Shown one piece after another: positions 38,401 through 50,000 of a stretch of 64,000 bases of DNA. Location: positions 7,959,001 to 8,023,000 of the forward strand of contig NC_134953.1 of the NCBI RefSeq assembly GCF_965638725.1. The letters are read 5' to 3'. The translations under genes and the position numbers were made by a program. This stretch comes from Aptenodytes patagonicus. Lineage: Eukaryota > Chordata > Aves > Sphenisciformes > Spheniscidae. The notes under the pieces were generated by a model. It was not told where the DNA came from. It saw only the letters and a list, made by a program, of their open reading frames with translations, and made no database searches. Each line of letters starts with the position of its first letter. The stretch's first letter is position 1.

Positions 38401-39355
38401 TCTGGGTATTTTACATAGACACCTGACTGCCTGTTAAAGCATCTTCATAAAGCATCTTTATCTGCGATAGCCTCTCTTTGGCTGGAAAGACCCACCTGTC
38501 CGCACCGATCTCTCCTGCCCAAATGGAGCTGTTACACGTTGTATTCCTTTCCATCATTTCTGACTGTGAACCCGACAGCTCCCATCTGCTCTGGGAATTA
38601 CAACTCCCCACGGGTGATTCATTCTTGGCCAAGGCAGGAAGCTACAGGGCTAAGCCCACAGCCAGCCTTAAAAGGCCCAAGCTGAAGATAAATATTGCAC
38701 AGACTTACCCGTTTAAAGATTTCTCCAACTTGCTCATTGCTGCAGCTATTACCACACTGCTGTGGCCCTTCAAGAGCATGCTGCTTCGTAAAGCGAAGGC
38801 CAGGATTCCTCTGTCCAATGCACAGGTGCCCGGTGCCATTTGAGAGGCCCTAAGGCATCCAGGACATCTGCACGGGAACAGCAGATATGACGCAGGACCT
38901 AAAGCAGACTGACACTCCACCAGGGTAGCAAATGGATGCCAGGCAGGCTACTCTAACAGCTAAAACAACGCCGGATGCCAATGATGAAACTACCAAGTTC
39001 TCTCCATACTGTTCAACTTCCCTGCTTTCTGTTATTATTGAGGGCGCTCGAAAGGATCAGTCATATTGATCCTCTGTGTTGATCACACACTTCACGTCCT
39101 GTTTGTCTTGCTTACATTTGCCTAACAGACTATGATCCCCTGGTGCTACCTTTGATTCCAGTCACAGCATTGGTGTCTTGAGTTTCGTTTTTCCTGCTGC
39201 TTGTACTCATTTCACATCCTGCACCCAAAAACAACTTTTTTGCTGTTACTTTTTGTAATAACTTCATGACTAATTTCATACATACCTTCCTGCATATCGT
39301 AACCTCTGGGTTTTAGGTCCTTTGCACTTGCTCACTTTCCTAAGAACTGTAAAGA
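38401..39355. other. Non-coding stretch, possibly the far 3' part of the gypsy relic
   Basis: On the minus strand this lies downstream of the gypsy integrase. From 39355 down to about 39130 weak Lys-rich tail-like translation is seen but not enough to claim. An AATTCCCAGA word (minus, near 38600) resembles part of a ZNF143 site. No LTR could be recognised. Confidence 0.3.
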
Positions 39356-39359
39356 AAAC

Positions 39360-40680
39360 AATATCAATTGGTTTTGCCCCAGGCTTTAGTAGACATGCTT
39401 ACCAAGACTGCAAGGCCAGTGTCTGAGTACATGTCTCTCTTTAAACCATGGGAGCATTTAGCATTTATGAGGTTCAAAATACCCAGGCCAAACACCCTTA
39501 TTACCTGTCTAACACTGCCATCAGTTTCTTGGCCGCTGTCAAGGCTGATGCCATCTTCCATTCTGTTGTGTATTTTCAGGGACATAAATCTTACGCAGAA
39601 GCTTTTAAAGGCACCAAAATGTTCAAATGCCTAAATGAAGGGTATCAGGAGCCTCTCACTTGGTCCCAGCGAGTGAGGTATAGCACATCTCAAAATCTGT
39701 GCCTTCAGTTTTCTGAATATTGTTGTTGCCTGTGTACCTTCCAAACCCCGGGTTAGTAATCCACTGCGTCCATAAAGTTTCTTTCATTACAAATTAACAA
39801 GCCTGTTCTGACCCTTTCCCAGGGCTGGGCTGGGATTTCATGAAGCGTTTCTTGTCAATCACTATATTCTTTGCACAGCTTGCGCTGTTCCATGTATGCT
39901 TTCAACTGGGTATTCATGCCTGGCCTGTAGATACATTTCCTGGCTCATCTCAGGCATGTCTCTATCCCCAGGTGTGAAATACGTATCCACTGCATGATCT
40001 CAGCTCTTAAATCTCCTGGGATTACTGTTCGGTTCCATTTCAAACAAAATCCATGCAGTTCTTCATTCACTTCCTAGTGTGGCTGGGGGTGGGCACAACC
40101 TCCTGTGGCACTTACTCCTTTCTCTCTGGCTGACCATGGATTGCAAATTGGTTTACTGCCTGTCACACACCATGCTGTTCTGTTGGACTGCCTTGAACGT
40201 CTCCATTTGAAGGAGCAGAGTCAGTAGAAACTTTTCACCTCATTGTTTTCCCTTTCTGCGTAGACCAGGACTCCATCAGTAAATGCTGCAGTCTGCATCT
40301 TTACACCAGAGCTGTTTCTACTCCCCTTTCTCAGGCACCCCCCACATCGGTGCTTTAGGTGCTCTGCAAGTGTGTAATGCTTTAGGGACTTCTGTTCCCC
40401 TTTCAATTTTCTTCTCTAAATGCCTGGTTTTTCTAATCTTTGAGTATCCTCACAAGCTTCCACATCGTTTTCAGTGGTCAAGAAAAGTCCAATGTGATAG
40501 ATCCATAGTTGGGCTCACTTTCAGTTTGCCTTCATTCAGCCCAATGTTTTGTCTCCAGCACCCATCTAGAAAAGCTACCACAGGTAAGTATCATGATCTT
40601 CATTGCCTATTATTTGACATCTCTTTCCTGCAATAAAGATGTCCTCAGTTACAACGTTGGTGGCTAGAGGCACGGTCCTC
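39360..40680 (-). pseudogene. Decayed Ty3/gypsy retrotransposon pol (RT and integrase)
   Basis: Minus-strand translation gives gypsy pol motifs in the expected order. RT region: NVVTEDIFIAG (40658-40626, at the catalytic V-x-D-D position, first D now E's neighbour T), a DHD block at 40598-40590, and LDGCWRQNIGLNEGKLK in a shifted frame from 40569. Integrase follows: a single frame of 98 codons, 40049-39756, with only two stops. It holds TVIPGDLRAE, ISHLGIETCLR, ARKCIYRPGMN, KLCKEYSD, HEIPAQPWERV and NFMDAVDY. In the same frame at 39575-39504 comes EWKMASALTAAKKLM, which fits the end of the catalytic core. The zinc-binding HHCC is damaged: the first His and first Cys positions are Arg. Stops and frameshifts show it is not functional as it stands. 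RNase H, gag and LTRs were not identified. Family and order are firm; the exact clade and ends are not. Confidence 0.85.
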
Positions 40681-40930
40681 AGTTAATATCAAATATCTTG
40701 GATTTGGAGCTGACACTGATAAGCATTTGTGCTCATCAATACCTGCTAGAAGGCGTGGCAAAGGTGGTCAGGCAGCTGAATAGCTCTTCCTCTTCAGCAT
40801 GCCACAGTAATTGATTCCCTGATTTCCTCCTTAAGTCTTTAACCACCTACTCCATCATGACAGGATACATCCACACAGAAAATAATCCATGTAAAAAGGA
40901 CACAGATAGGAGTGGACAGAATGAAGGTGT

Positions 40931-40952
40931 TCACCTGGCCCAAGCCAGGTGA
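40931..40952. promoter_or_regulatory. Palindrome with paired CACCTG/CAGGTG E-boxes
   Basis: TCACCTGGC (40931-40939) and GCCAGGTGA (40944-40952) are exact reverse complements around CCAA. Each arm contains the CACCTG E-box bound by ZEB and SNAI factors. Two inverted copies this close could bind a two-finger-cluster protein such as ZEB1; that use is inference. Confidence 0.45.
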
Positions 40953-40954
40953 TT

Positions 40955-43400
40955 ACTCCTACTTTGCCAATTAAAATCACATTGCTATTTTTGCTAGTTT
41001 AACAATATGCATCTATTTTATATTCAGCTCTTTGTTTCAGAGCAGATGTGTTCATTCTTACATTTTAAACTATGTCACCTTTCCTTCAACGTGGGCTTAG
41101 GTTAATAAACTGTACATCAAGCACTGCTTAAAAGCTGGCTTCTCGGGATGATAACTGATGAGGGAATTGCTTTTAATTACTGTACAAGTGAGTAGATAAA
41201 AATCGCAGCCCTAATAATCAGCTCCAGAAACTGACAGCAGCAAAGTCTCACATTTCAAATGTGGATTATTTTTTCTTTCAGCATTCGGCTACAGAAGGCA
41301 AATGTTAGTGGTTGGATCATCTTCTGTAAGCAAGCCAAAGTTATGTGTAACATTTTTGGATGCTAATAGGACATAGTTCTGGCAGAACAGAAATAAGGGT
41401 AACGTTAAAGATTAGAGCAAGCTTGGAAAGGAAGAAAAGTGCTTTTCTCAATCCAGCCTTTCAAAAGAACGATCATCTCACCTACATCTGCTGCTAGAAC
41501 TTTGAAAGTCCAAGGACAGCAAAAGCAAACAACTTACTTGCACAGCTATCAAGAGTCAGAGAGAGCATGAGGCTTCCCAGATTGCCTTCAAAACCAGCAG
41601 CATTTGGCCCATTACCATCCACACCAGGCTAATGTATTTTTAATAGTTCACCTCCTAAAGAGATACTGCAGGCCATGAGACACAAATTAGCCAGCCAGAA
41701 TTGAGCGAGTTTGTGCTATGAGAAATTTCAGGGGAGGATGAAATAAATGAAAGTAGGATTACAAACTGGGTTCGGTGCTGTGGTGAGAGGAGAAAAATGT
41801 GCTCACGAAGCCCAGTAAAACTTTCTTTTTCTGGTTTATTAGGTGTTTGCAAAAGAGTCTCAGTTGCAAAGTACGACATGTTCTTTTTCTGAAGACTCAT
41901 CTACAGCACAGAGACTCTGATAAATCAGCTGCTTTCTTTTTTAGCCAACTATGCAGCGTATGGGAAGCTGAGGCTTGTATTATGGCTTTGTTAAAACATT
42001 AGATGTTGCCTGAAAGCTGCCATGTGAACTCCATTTTGAATGTATTTCAATGCAGGTTTTTACAATAGGAAAAATAAACACTTAGCAGCTCAGGAAACCA
42101 GAATCTAAAATACTGTAGACATGGATTTGTTTATTTGTTGCTTTCCTGCTATAGATCAGCCTGTCAGGATACCTCCTTCATGTAAATATTTAAGATCTAC
42201 AACAAAACAATTCTGATAGAAAAAAATTAAACTCTGAAAAGGAGAGAGGAAAAGGAGGATGCAGAGTTTTGTTTATTTAAAAAAAAACACGGATGCGGCT
42301 CTCTTTGGATCTATCAAGTGTATTCTTTGATGAAAAGGAGAAATACTCTGATTGTAAAGGTGTTACGTGTAGTGAACGGCACTTAGCTCCTTGAAACCAC
42401 ATGTTCTATAGATTCAAAGTTACCATATTCCTTTTTGGTTTTTTTTATGGGGCCGTAATTTTAGCTCTCAAAAGTCCACATGAAAAACTGAAAATCCACG
42501 ATTTGAGAACTAGAGAAGTTCAGAATAGTAGTCATCTGGAAGTCTCCTCTTTTCATGTCGGTAAAGTATAATGTTACTTCACGCCATTTGGCTGCAAATG
42601 TAAATTACACCTTTTTTCAGTTGTTAGGACAGGATAGAAAACCACATAATTCTAATGAGTCATAAATGTTTCACCATTTTTTTCTTCATTTAATTCATAT
42701 GGTGCCAACACCTGTGAAAACAATCAGCATCATAGCTGTGTGCTCTACTTAAATTTGCTTTAGGGTATGCTTGAGTAAAAGCTTTTATATCTCATTTCTC
42801 TACATTATTAACAACATGATGCCCTGAATCATTCTATAATTTAAGTACGCTCACTTCATTCTCAGCTATTTTATTAGGACTAGAAAAGATGCTCAAAGAC
42901 TATGACAGTCTTAAAACAGACACACACACCCCCATTCTTGATTCTTACTGTAACAAAATATCTATAACAAGATCTTCACATTATTTTTATGTGCTTTGGC
43001 AGTTTTGCACCTTGAATTACAAATCTAAACTGTTAGTACAAGAGCCATACTACAAAGCTTTCTCCCAAAAGGCTTTGCAACCATTGCTCTAAGGTGAGTT
43101 CATTTCATGAGAGCGGCATCTGCAATGAACTGAATTTTAAGCTATTGCCAAAGGAGAACACATCTTGTTTTCCAATGGGAAGAGCAGTGGTTGGAAGCCT
43201 AGTTCCGGAGTCACTAGATGGTGCCAGAGAGGAATACACATTGGTAACACTGCAGTCTTGCTTTACTTATAGCTGGGCAATGGGGTGGTTATGTTAATCT
43301 ACAGCAGAAGCGCACCAGCTAAAGGGTAGGATTTTCAAGAATAGTAGGGGTGAGCTTTACAAACACACTTCAGTGTCTGAAGAAACAACGTAGTGAGTGG
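40955..43400. other. AT-rich non-coding stretch, candidate regulatory block at 41090-41330
   Basis: The part at about 41090-41330 is complex and repeat-free, with TTTTAATTACTG and CCTAATAATCAG words, and may be conserved non-coding DNA. The remainder shows no recognised element. Frames are of chance length. Confidence 0.35.
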
Positions 43401-43404
43401 AGAA

Positions 43405-43475
43405 TACAGAAGAGAGCCTAAATCCTATTGACTTTCAGTGGACATCAGGCCTCTGACCACCTTAGAAACCCTTGG
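43405..43475. repeat. Trace of an old interspersed repeat
   Basis: AGCCTAAATCCTATTGACTT and TCAGTGGACATCAGGCCTC resemble an old sauropsid repeat containing 'cctaaatcccattgactttcaatggg'. The family is not certain and the match is short. Confidence 0.3.
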
Positions 43476-43479
43476 TAAC

Positions 43480-46380
43480 TCCACCTGGCGTCTATGTAGC
43501 CCTAAATGACTTCAAATGGAACAATTTGCAAAGGGCTTTTACCTACAATTTTATAACATAAGGAAAGGAGGTACTGAGCTCTCCCTACATTTCAGTGGGA
43601 TTGCAGCTTAAACTTCCTCTATAAAATTCCCCATCTAAACCCATACAACTTAATAAATATAGATGAGTGAGCATAGTGCATTAAGCTGGAAGGTGTAGAG
43701 ACCATGATATTTCTCAAAAAGATCCTTTCCCAAAACACGTCCAAAATGTACATTCCAGTGTTAAACAGCACATTACAAGTAACTATCCAGGGCCAATTTG
43801 TGATCAGGAAGCAGGCCAAAGCTCAGCTGATAAATGCTTCAAGCAAAATGTTTGCAGTTGTGATTCATTGCAATAACTTCCATTGTAATCCCAAGGTGGG
43901 GATATGCTCCAAGTAGCTTAAACCAGCTAGCTCGAATACCGAGAGCAGTGCAGGCTTCAGCGGGGTCTTGGGTAAGGGCTCAGACTGTCACAGCTGAGCA
44001 ACGTAAGTCAACCAAGCTAGTTAATTTAAAGCTCCTGAACTGCAGCCTTCTCTCCGCACTGAAGCACGGTCCAGCCTGCACACGAGGACAACATGAGGGC
44101 TGAGCTGACCACTCCCTTCTGCGTCTACAGAATTTCAACACTGACTTTGAGGTGATTAAAAATAAGCGGTCTGATAGTCATTTCAAATGCGGTTATTCCA
44201 GTAATCTGTACATTTTCACATGGTGTGTCACATTAAAAAAAAAACAAAACCAAGATCTACCCTCAGTTTCTTAATGGATAAGAAGCTATGCCTGTGATTA
44301 CACATCAATGCCCTTACTGGCAGTTTGCACAAAAGATACCAACAAGCACTAGTCAGAGGATGAATTTTCCTTTTCTGTGCTTCTCTTCAGACTTCTTCTT
44401 AAGAGCTCTTCCACACAGACATGGGACTTTAAGGAAGTCGGGGGGGGAAGCATGGAAACCAGTCCTACTCACAGAACACCTATGGGTATACCTATTCACT
44501 GACGACACTCTGCACCAGACCCAGTGTCATTCAGTGCCAGACTGGAACACACAGCAATGTGACTAGGTGACAGTGAATCTCATCCAATCCTATCTACATA
44601 TTTCAACGCCCTCCATTTGCTGGGACCAAAAAACCAACCGCCTCTTCCAATTTCACCTCTTTCTAACCTTCTTCCTCTTGGTCTACCAGATTTTGCTTTG
44701 AAAGCCTAAATGGAAATCCTTGTGATTTAGACAGAAACTACCTTCACCTTTATAGGAAAGAGGTTGTCCTTGCAGAATCCATTCAAAAGGCCACTCAGCA
44801 TAGCAGGGCTGTGCTTGCTTTACGTTGTTTAATTCTCAATAGTTTACTCAGCTGAAGGTCTGTTTGATTTGAATTGCTGCTAGGGTTTAGAAAATATGAA
44901 AGAAATATATTTTAAAATTTTGCTAAAATTATTCTCTATGTTCTTGAAGACATCCAGACTTCCTGACCAATACAGTACCCATGAGATGCAGCATTTTCCA
45001 TGGTGCCATACATGCATTCTTAACTTTGAAATGGAACAAGACGGGAATATTTATACTGGCTGTAACTTAATTTAATTAAATGAACTAATTAAAATACAAA
45101 AGCTCTCTCAAGCTAGGAGGTCCTGAAGCAAAGAACAGAGGAGAATGAGCTTTACCTTTCTTTCTCAATAAAACCAATCTCTGTTACTGAAATGTTCAAC
45201 TAAAAATCAGATTTTTTACTTATGGGAATACTCATTTTCCTGACTGTAAGCTGCAAATCTCTCTTAGTTTCAGTTCTTCCACTGTGAAGGCAGCTTCTGT
45301 GCTAGGAACTTTAGGAGGACAGCCTTGAAATGTTATTAATGAGAACTTACTGTATACTTCATATTTGATGTAGGTGCACTCTGCCTCCTAATGGAAGTTG
45401 CATGTGTTTTTCCCCAAGTATGCACTGGTAAGTAATGACCCATCATCAGGCAGTGACTGATGACAATTGATCATATGGCCATCTACAGCAGCAAGAAATT
45501 AGAGTAATCTCTCAAGAGAATAATCAGAGAACAATTTTCCAGGGTCACTACTAGCAAAGAAGCTTGCTGAAGAAGAAAACAGACTCGGTCTTCACTCTGG
45601 ATTTTGTTTTCTCTCCTGGATTTCATTTTATACACAAGGTTTACATTTGTTTTTAGAACATTTTATGAAGCAGACTGAAATGTTAAGGGGATTAAGGAAT
45701 GGGAGACAGTCTTTCACCTCCAAGTCTTCAGTTCAACTCCGGCGTAGGTTAGTAATGAACAAGAAGTATTTACCATTGCTGTTCAGTGTCTATGCAAAAT
45801 GGATTGGTGGTTCTGGCTCACTTCCTAGCAATAAATGTGCATGCCACAACTGGCAACTCCGTTGCCATTCTCAGCAGACAGAGCCAAGAATTAAATGAAG
45901 CATGGGAAGCAAAGTTACCTCTCCCCCACTACAGGCCAGGGTGGAGGCACATTGGCAGGAAAAGCCTTCTCTGCTGCTGCCTGAGCAGGGCTGTGCCACA
46001 GTCGAGCACAAAGACATCAGTATCGTGGACTGTCAAACTAGCACCTTTTTCAGGAACTGAATTTACTAATTTTCTTAAAAATAAAAAAATAAAAAAAGAT
46101 TCAGATGCTGTCTAGTGTGGGGCAGATCGGTGACTCAGACAGGGCCATGTTCTTCCTTACGCTAAAGTATAGATTAACCTGCCATTATAAAGAGATTGAA
46201 ATGTGATGTAAATGCAATGGATTCCCACTACACAGGGCTTCTTTGTCCTGCCAGGGACACGGCCCTAGGACAGAAAAAAAAACCAGGACCTTTTTCTTCC
46301 CAGTAATCACATGACAGATCATTTCTCAGTCTAGGAGACTTTGACTCATTGACACCAGAACCCACTAGACCAGGAAGTTT
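43480..46380. other. Non-coding stretch, no gene seen
   Basis: Mixed sequence with a G-run at about 44439-44446. No exon, RNA gene or clear repeat family recognised. Confidence 0.45.
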
Positions 46381-46384
46381 GTTT

Positions 46385-46480
46385 TTCCTTATACCATAAA
46401 CTTAGAGTAATTCCACTGAAATAAATGGAGTCAACCGCCCACACGGAGCAGCGTAAAAGGGAGCAGAACATGCCCCATTC
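46385..46480. repeat. Trace of an old palindromic interspersed repeat
   Basis: TTAGAGTAATTCCACTGAA, ATAAATGGAGTCAACC, then GCGTAAAAGGGAGCAGAACA follows the pattern of an old amniote repeat ('agagtaactccactgacttcaatggagtta...gtgtaaatgagagcagaat'). The inner part is a decayed inverted repeat. Likely a non-autonomous DNA transposon; family name uncertain. Confidence 0.4.
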
Positions 46481-46484
46481 TTTA

Positions 46485-49400
46485 TCTGGCCAGTACTGGA
46501 AAGAAAAAGTGACTAACACAAATTATAAAATGCCAACACGCTGCTGTTCTGAGGGCATCAGCACCATCAACAGGAAGGGCACCGAACATCCTTGCACATG
46601 ATTACAGCAAGAAAAGAATGCAACCTAGGCCTTTAGCCTTGGAGTGATTTTTACCATTGAACAGTGCTGAATGAAAAATGCATGAAATTTATTCTAAAAA
46701 TACCAAGATGGGTCAAGAGAATAATGATCTCAGTCTATGCAGCTAGGTGAATTTATGGTGATGCCATCTTTTATATTTCATAGGATATTCACTATGGACC
46801 CTAAAATTTCCATGGGTTTAAACACTTTATTTATCCGTATTTTATTACCACTGTAAACATAATTATCACGGCATCTTCATGCTGAAAGTGATTGATAGAT
46901 TTTGTTACTTGCTTGTCAAGATGCTCATGTTCACTGTATTCAGCCGTCACACCAACCCAGAGACCGATGACTGTGCTAGCCTATTAATAAAAGTCTATTA
47001 CAGTACATTGATACTACTTCTCTCAAACAATATTAATGCAAGCCCTGCGGCAAGAGGCATATTTTTAACTTGCAACAATACAATGAGGCCTATTTCATTA
47101 CAATTATTAACCCTTTTACATTTTACTCAGACTGTCCATTCTTAGCCATAAAGAACAATCATAAAGTCTTCTCACTTGTTATTTTCCATTGTTTTAAAAA
47201 GATGTTGTTCGCCCAGCCCAAGGTTTCAAAAGCAATCGGTGATTTTCAGTACCTACACTTGAGGCTGATAAAATTGAGACAATATAAAGTGCAGATGATT
47301 TTATGAAATGCTGAGTAGCTACCTTTCAAAAATAAAAGAATTACAAGTCGACAACTCAGAAACTGAAGGACTCAAGACCAGTCACTGATTGTGAAGATCT
47401 TGTCTGTTAGAGCTCAACTGGCAGCAGGCAATGCATGAAAGGTATTTCCCCAGATAATACGAGATAGCAAAGCAAAATAATAATAATTAAAAAAACCCAC
47501 CCAAACCCCAAACTCTAGAACAGGCTCAAAGTCCTAAATGCAATATGCTGGCAGAAGTATTTTTTCTGGTTATCAAGCAGGACAGTGTATTTTTCTATAA
47601 ATGCTTCTCTAGGATGAACTTGTTGCGCCTTCCGTCACTGGAGTTTTGGCTTGATTCAAAGATATTCAAACTGAAATGTGTTGATCCTGCTAAAGAAGCC
47701 AAATTATTAACAGATACTTTCGATACTTCAAGATGGGGGGGGAAATGAGCCTGCAAGTGAGGAAAACAACAAATGGATAAAAGATACTGATCTTTTAATA
47801 CCAACCAACTTTTTTTTTAAGCAGAACTTGAATCAGCCTATAGTACTAGAACTTCCATAGTGACTTAATAGTATTTCAAAAAGACAGCCCCAGAAAACAA
47901 TAAATCTTCTGACTCTGTCCAACAAAATGCTTACAAAGTGTTTAACTTCAAGCATGGGAGCAATATCTTTTAGTTTTCTTTGGTGAAGATACTTATCTTG
48001 CAGCAGTTAAGCATGTGCTTAATTGTTTCGCTGTGTGTCAATAACCTTATAAAAACCTACAAGGTTTTTATATGAAATAACATCAGTTCTTTTGTTTGCA
48101 AAATACAAGCAATTTCCAGAAAATCTAGGTTCAGCAATCGCAATCTGAATTACCGCGCTTAGATCCTCAGCCTGCACAAAGCACTGGCGCTTCACTGACT
48201 TTAACTGAGCCTGCAACCCATTGAAGATACATCCTCGGGACCCCAAACAGTGCTGTTAGTCCTAACGGCTCTCAAAGGCTGAAGACTTGGAGCTCAGTCA
48301 GAGCGGTTGTGCTGGATTTAGTGGTAATGGCTTAAGAGGTTACCTCTCCCAGCTGTCTGCAGCGGTCCCCCACCAGAAGCTGAAACAGAGCCATCAGAAA
48401 GCAACGTGGTCCAGCCCTCATCCATACAGCTCAGAGCCAGCACATTAAATTTAACTGCCAATGGTCTGCAAACTATGACAGTTGATAAACTGGCACTTGC
48501 TTGCATCTGCTGCCTCCGCTAGTAGGGTGGACGACCGTGGGGCAAAGTGGCAGGGTAGACGTTAAGGGCGGTAACCCCTTCCTCCACCCCAACAAAATTA
48601 ATAGCACTTGTTTGCCAGAGCCCTAATCTGCTCAGAGTGGAACGGTATGTTGAAAGAAGCAACTCCATTTAACTTCGTTTGGGGGGGAATGGAGAGAGAG
48701 GATTTTCTACATTTCGTGAGGCAGTGAATGGGAAAGAAGTAGTGTATATACAGTACCCCTTGTAATTTTAATTCACATTGCCCCCTCTCAGTGAATAAAT
48801 CTTGTTAAACCTTATCCTCTCGGAGACCATCTGGATGAAAACTATTCAGGAAACGTCACCATTGGTACAAGAACTTAAATCTCACCATAAATCTCGGCAT
48901 GTCAAAGCCAAGCATGCATGCCTTAAAGAAACTCTGCAGCTGTGACTCGCTCAGAGTTGCAGACATGTGTGTGCACACGGTGCCTCCCAAGAAACACATT
49001 GCCACATTTCGGTAACTCTTAAAAACAAATGAAGGCAAACTCGGGGATTTTCTCATTTTCAGATAGCTTTGGCCTTTTTTTATATAAAATAAACAAAATA
49101 CTTTAATAAAAGCTACATAAAATTTACTACCCTATTAGAACTGTACTGGCTCAAATGATCTCCACCCTTGTCCTTATCTTTCTCTGATTACTTCTCCCTC
49201 TCTTCCAAAGTACATGTACTAATGTGGCAAGCTATGCTCAAAATCGGAAATCATGATTACTTTGCTCTGTAATCTGATTGCCTGTATAGTTAGACACCTG
49301 CCTTCCTGGCAAATTTCTTTATGGTAACAGGGTATGAGCAGGTTGGCCTTTTAAATGCCAGATACGGTCAAAACAGCTTTGATCTAAGCTCAGTGAGAAC

Positions 49401-49950
49401 ACTACTCTTATCCAACAGCAGATATTCTCCCCTCTCTCCACCCCAAACCTAGTATAATTGTTTTTACAGAAAAGGATTTCATATTTGATTCACCAATTTC
49501 AAAATATGGCAAAACATAATGCAAAAGTTACAAGGCAATCCATCCAGTACGTGAAAAAACAGAAAAATAACTAGGAAAATTAATCTAGGCTCAATGTTTT
49601 GACCAAAACATTTTTTGGGATGAACGCAGGCTTGGTGAAACAAAAGGTTCTGCAAGTTTGCTTCATTTTCACTCACTTATTTCCATAAAGGAACAAAACT
49701 CAAAATATTTGAAAAGGACTGAGACGATTCACGTTTGGTAATTTTAAAAAAAGATGTCTAAAAAAAATTCAAAAGGAGCTTGTTTGGAAACATTTTTCAA
49801 GTAAGAAAAAAAACTTCTTAAACTAGGTAAATCCCAAGCAGAGCATTTCATTTTCATTTAAGCAAAATATTTTACTTGACTGAAACTGAATTTTTTTCAG
49901 TGTTCTGGATTCTGAAAAATTTTCACCTTAGAACTGCCAGACAACTTAAC
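46485..49950. other. Non-coding stretch, no gene seen
   Basis: AT-leaning sequence with short chance frames. The inverted repeat at 48048-48072 is listed separately. No repeat family or exon recognised. Confidence 0.45.
48048..48072. repeat. 11-bp perfect inverted repeat
   Basis: TATAAAAACCT (48048-48058) and AGGTTTTTATA (48062-48072) are exact reverse complements with a 3-base spacer ACA. No downstream T-run or gene context suggests a function. Confidence 0.6.
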
Positions 49951-49954
49951 AATC

Positions 49955-50000
49955 AGTTACTTTTACACAATAAAAGTAACTTTTACACAATAAAAGTAAC
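49955..50000. repeat. Tandemly duplicated hairpin (20-bp unit x2)
   Basis: Positions 49961-49980 and 49981-50000 are identical 20-bp copies. The first copy together with the preceding bases forms a perfect hairpin: AGTTACTTTTA (49955-49965), loop CACAA, TAAAAGTAACT (49971-49981). The second copy can form the same stem apart from its outer bases. Perfect identity suggests a recent slippage duplication. Confidence 0.85.

Noticed and set aside
38478..38843. 121-codon plus-strand frame near the gypsy relic
   Set aside because: No similarity to gag, pol or host proteins was seen, and it overlaps frames on the other strand.
39448..39756. Plus-strand 102-codon frame that at first looked like retroviral reverse transcriptase
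   Set aside because: The resemblance was weak and needed many gaps. The same DNA on the minus strand gives clear gypsy integrase motifs in a long shared frame, so the plus-strand frame is its shadow.
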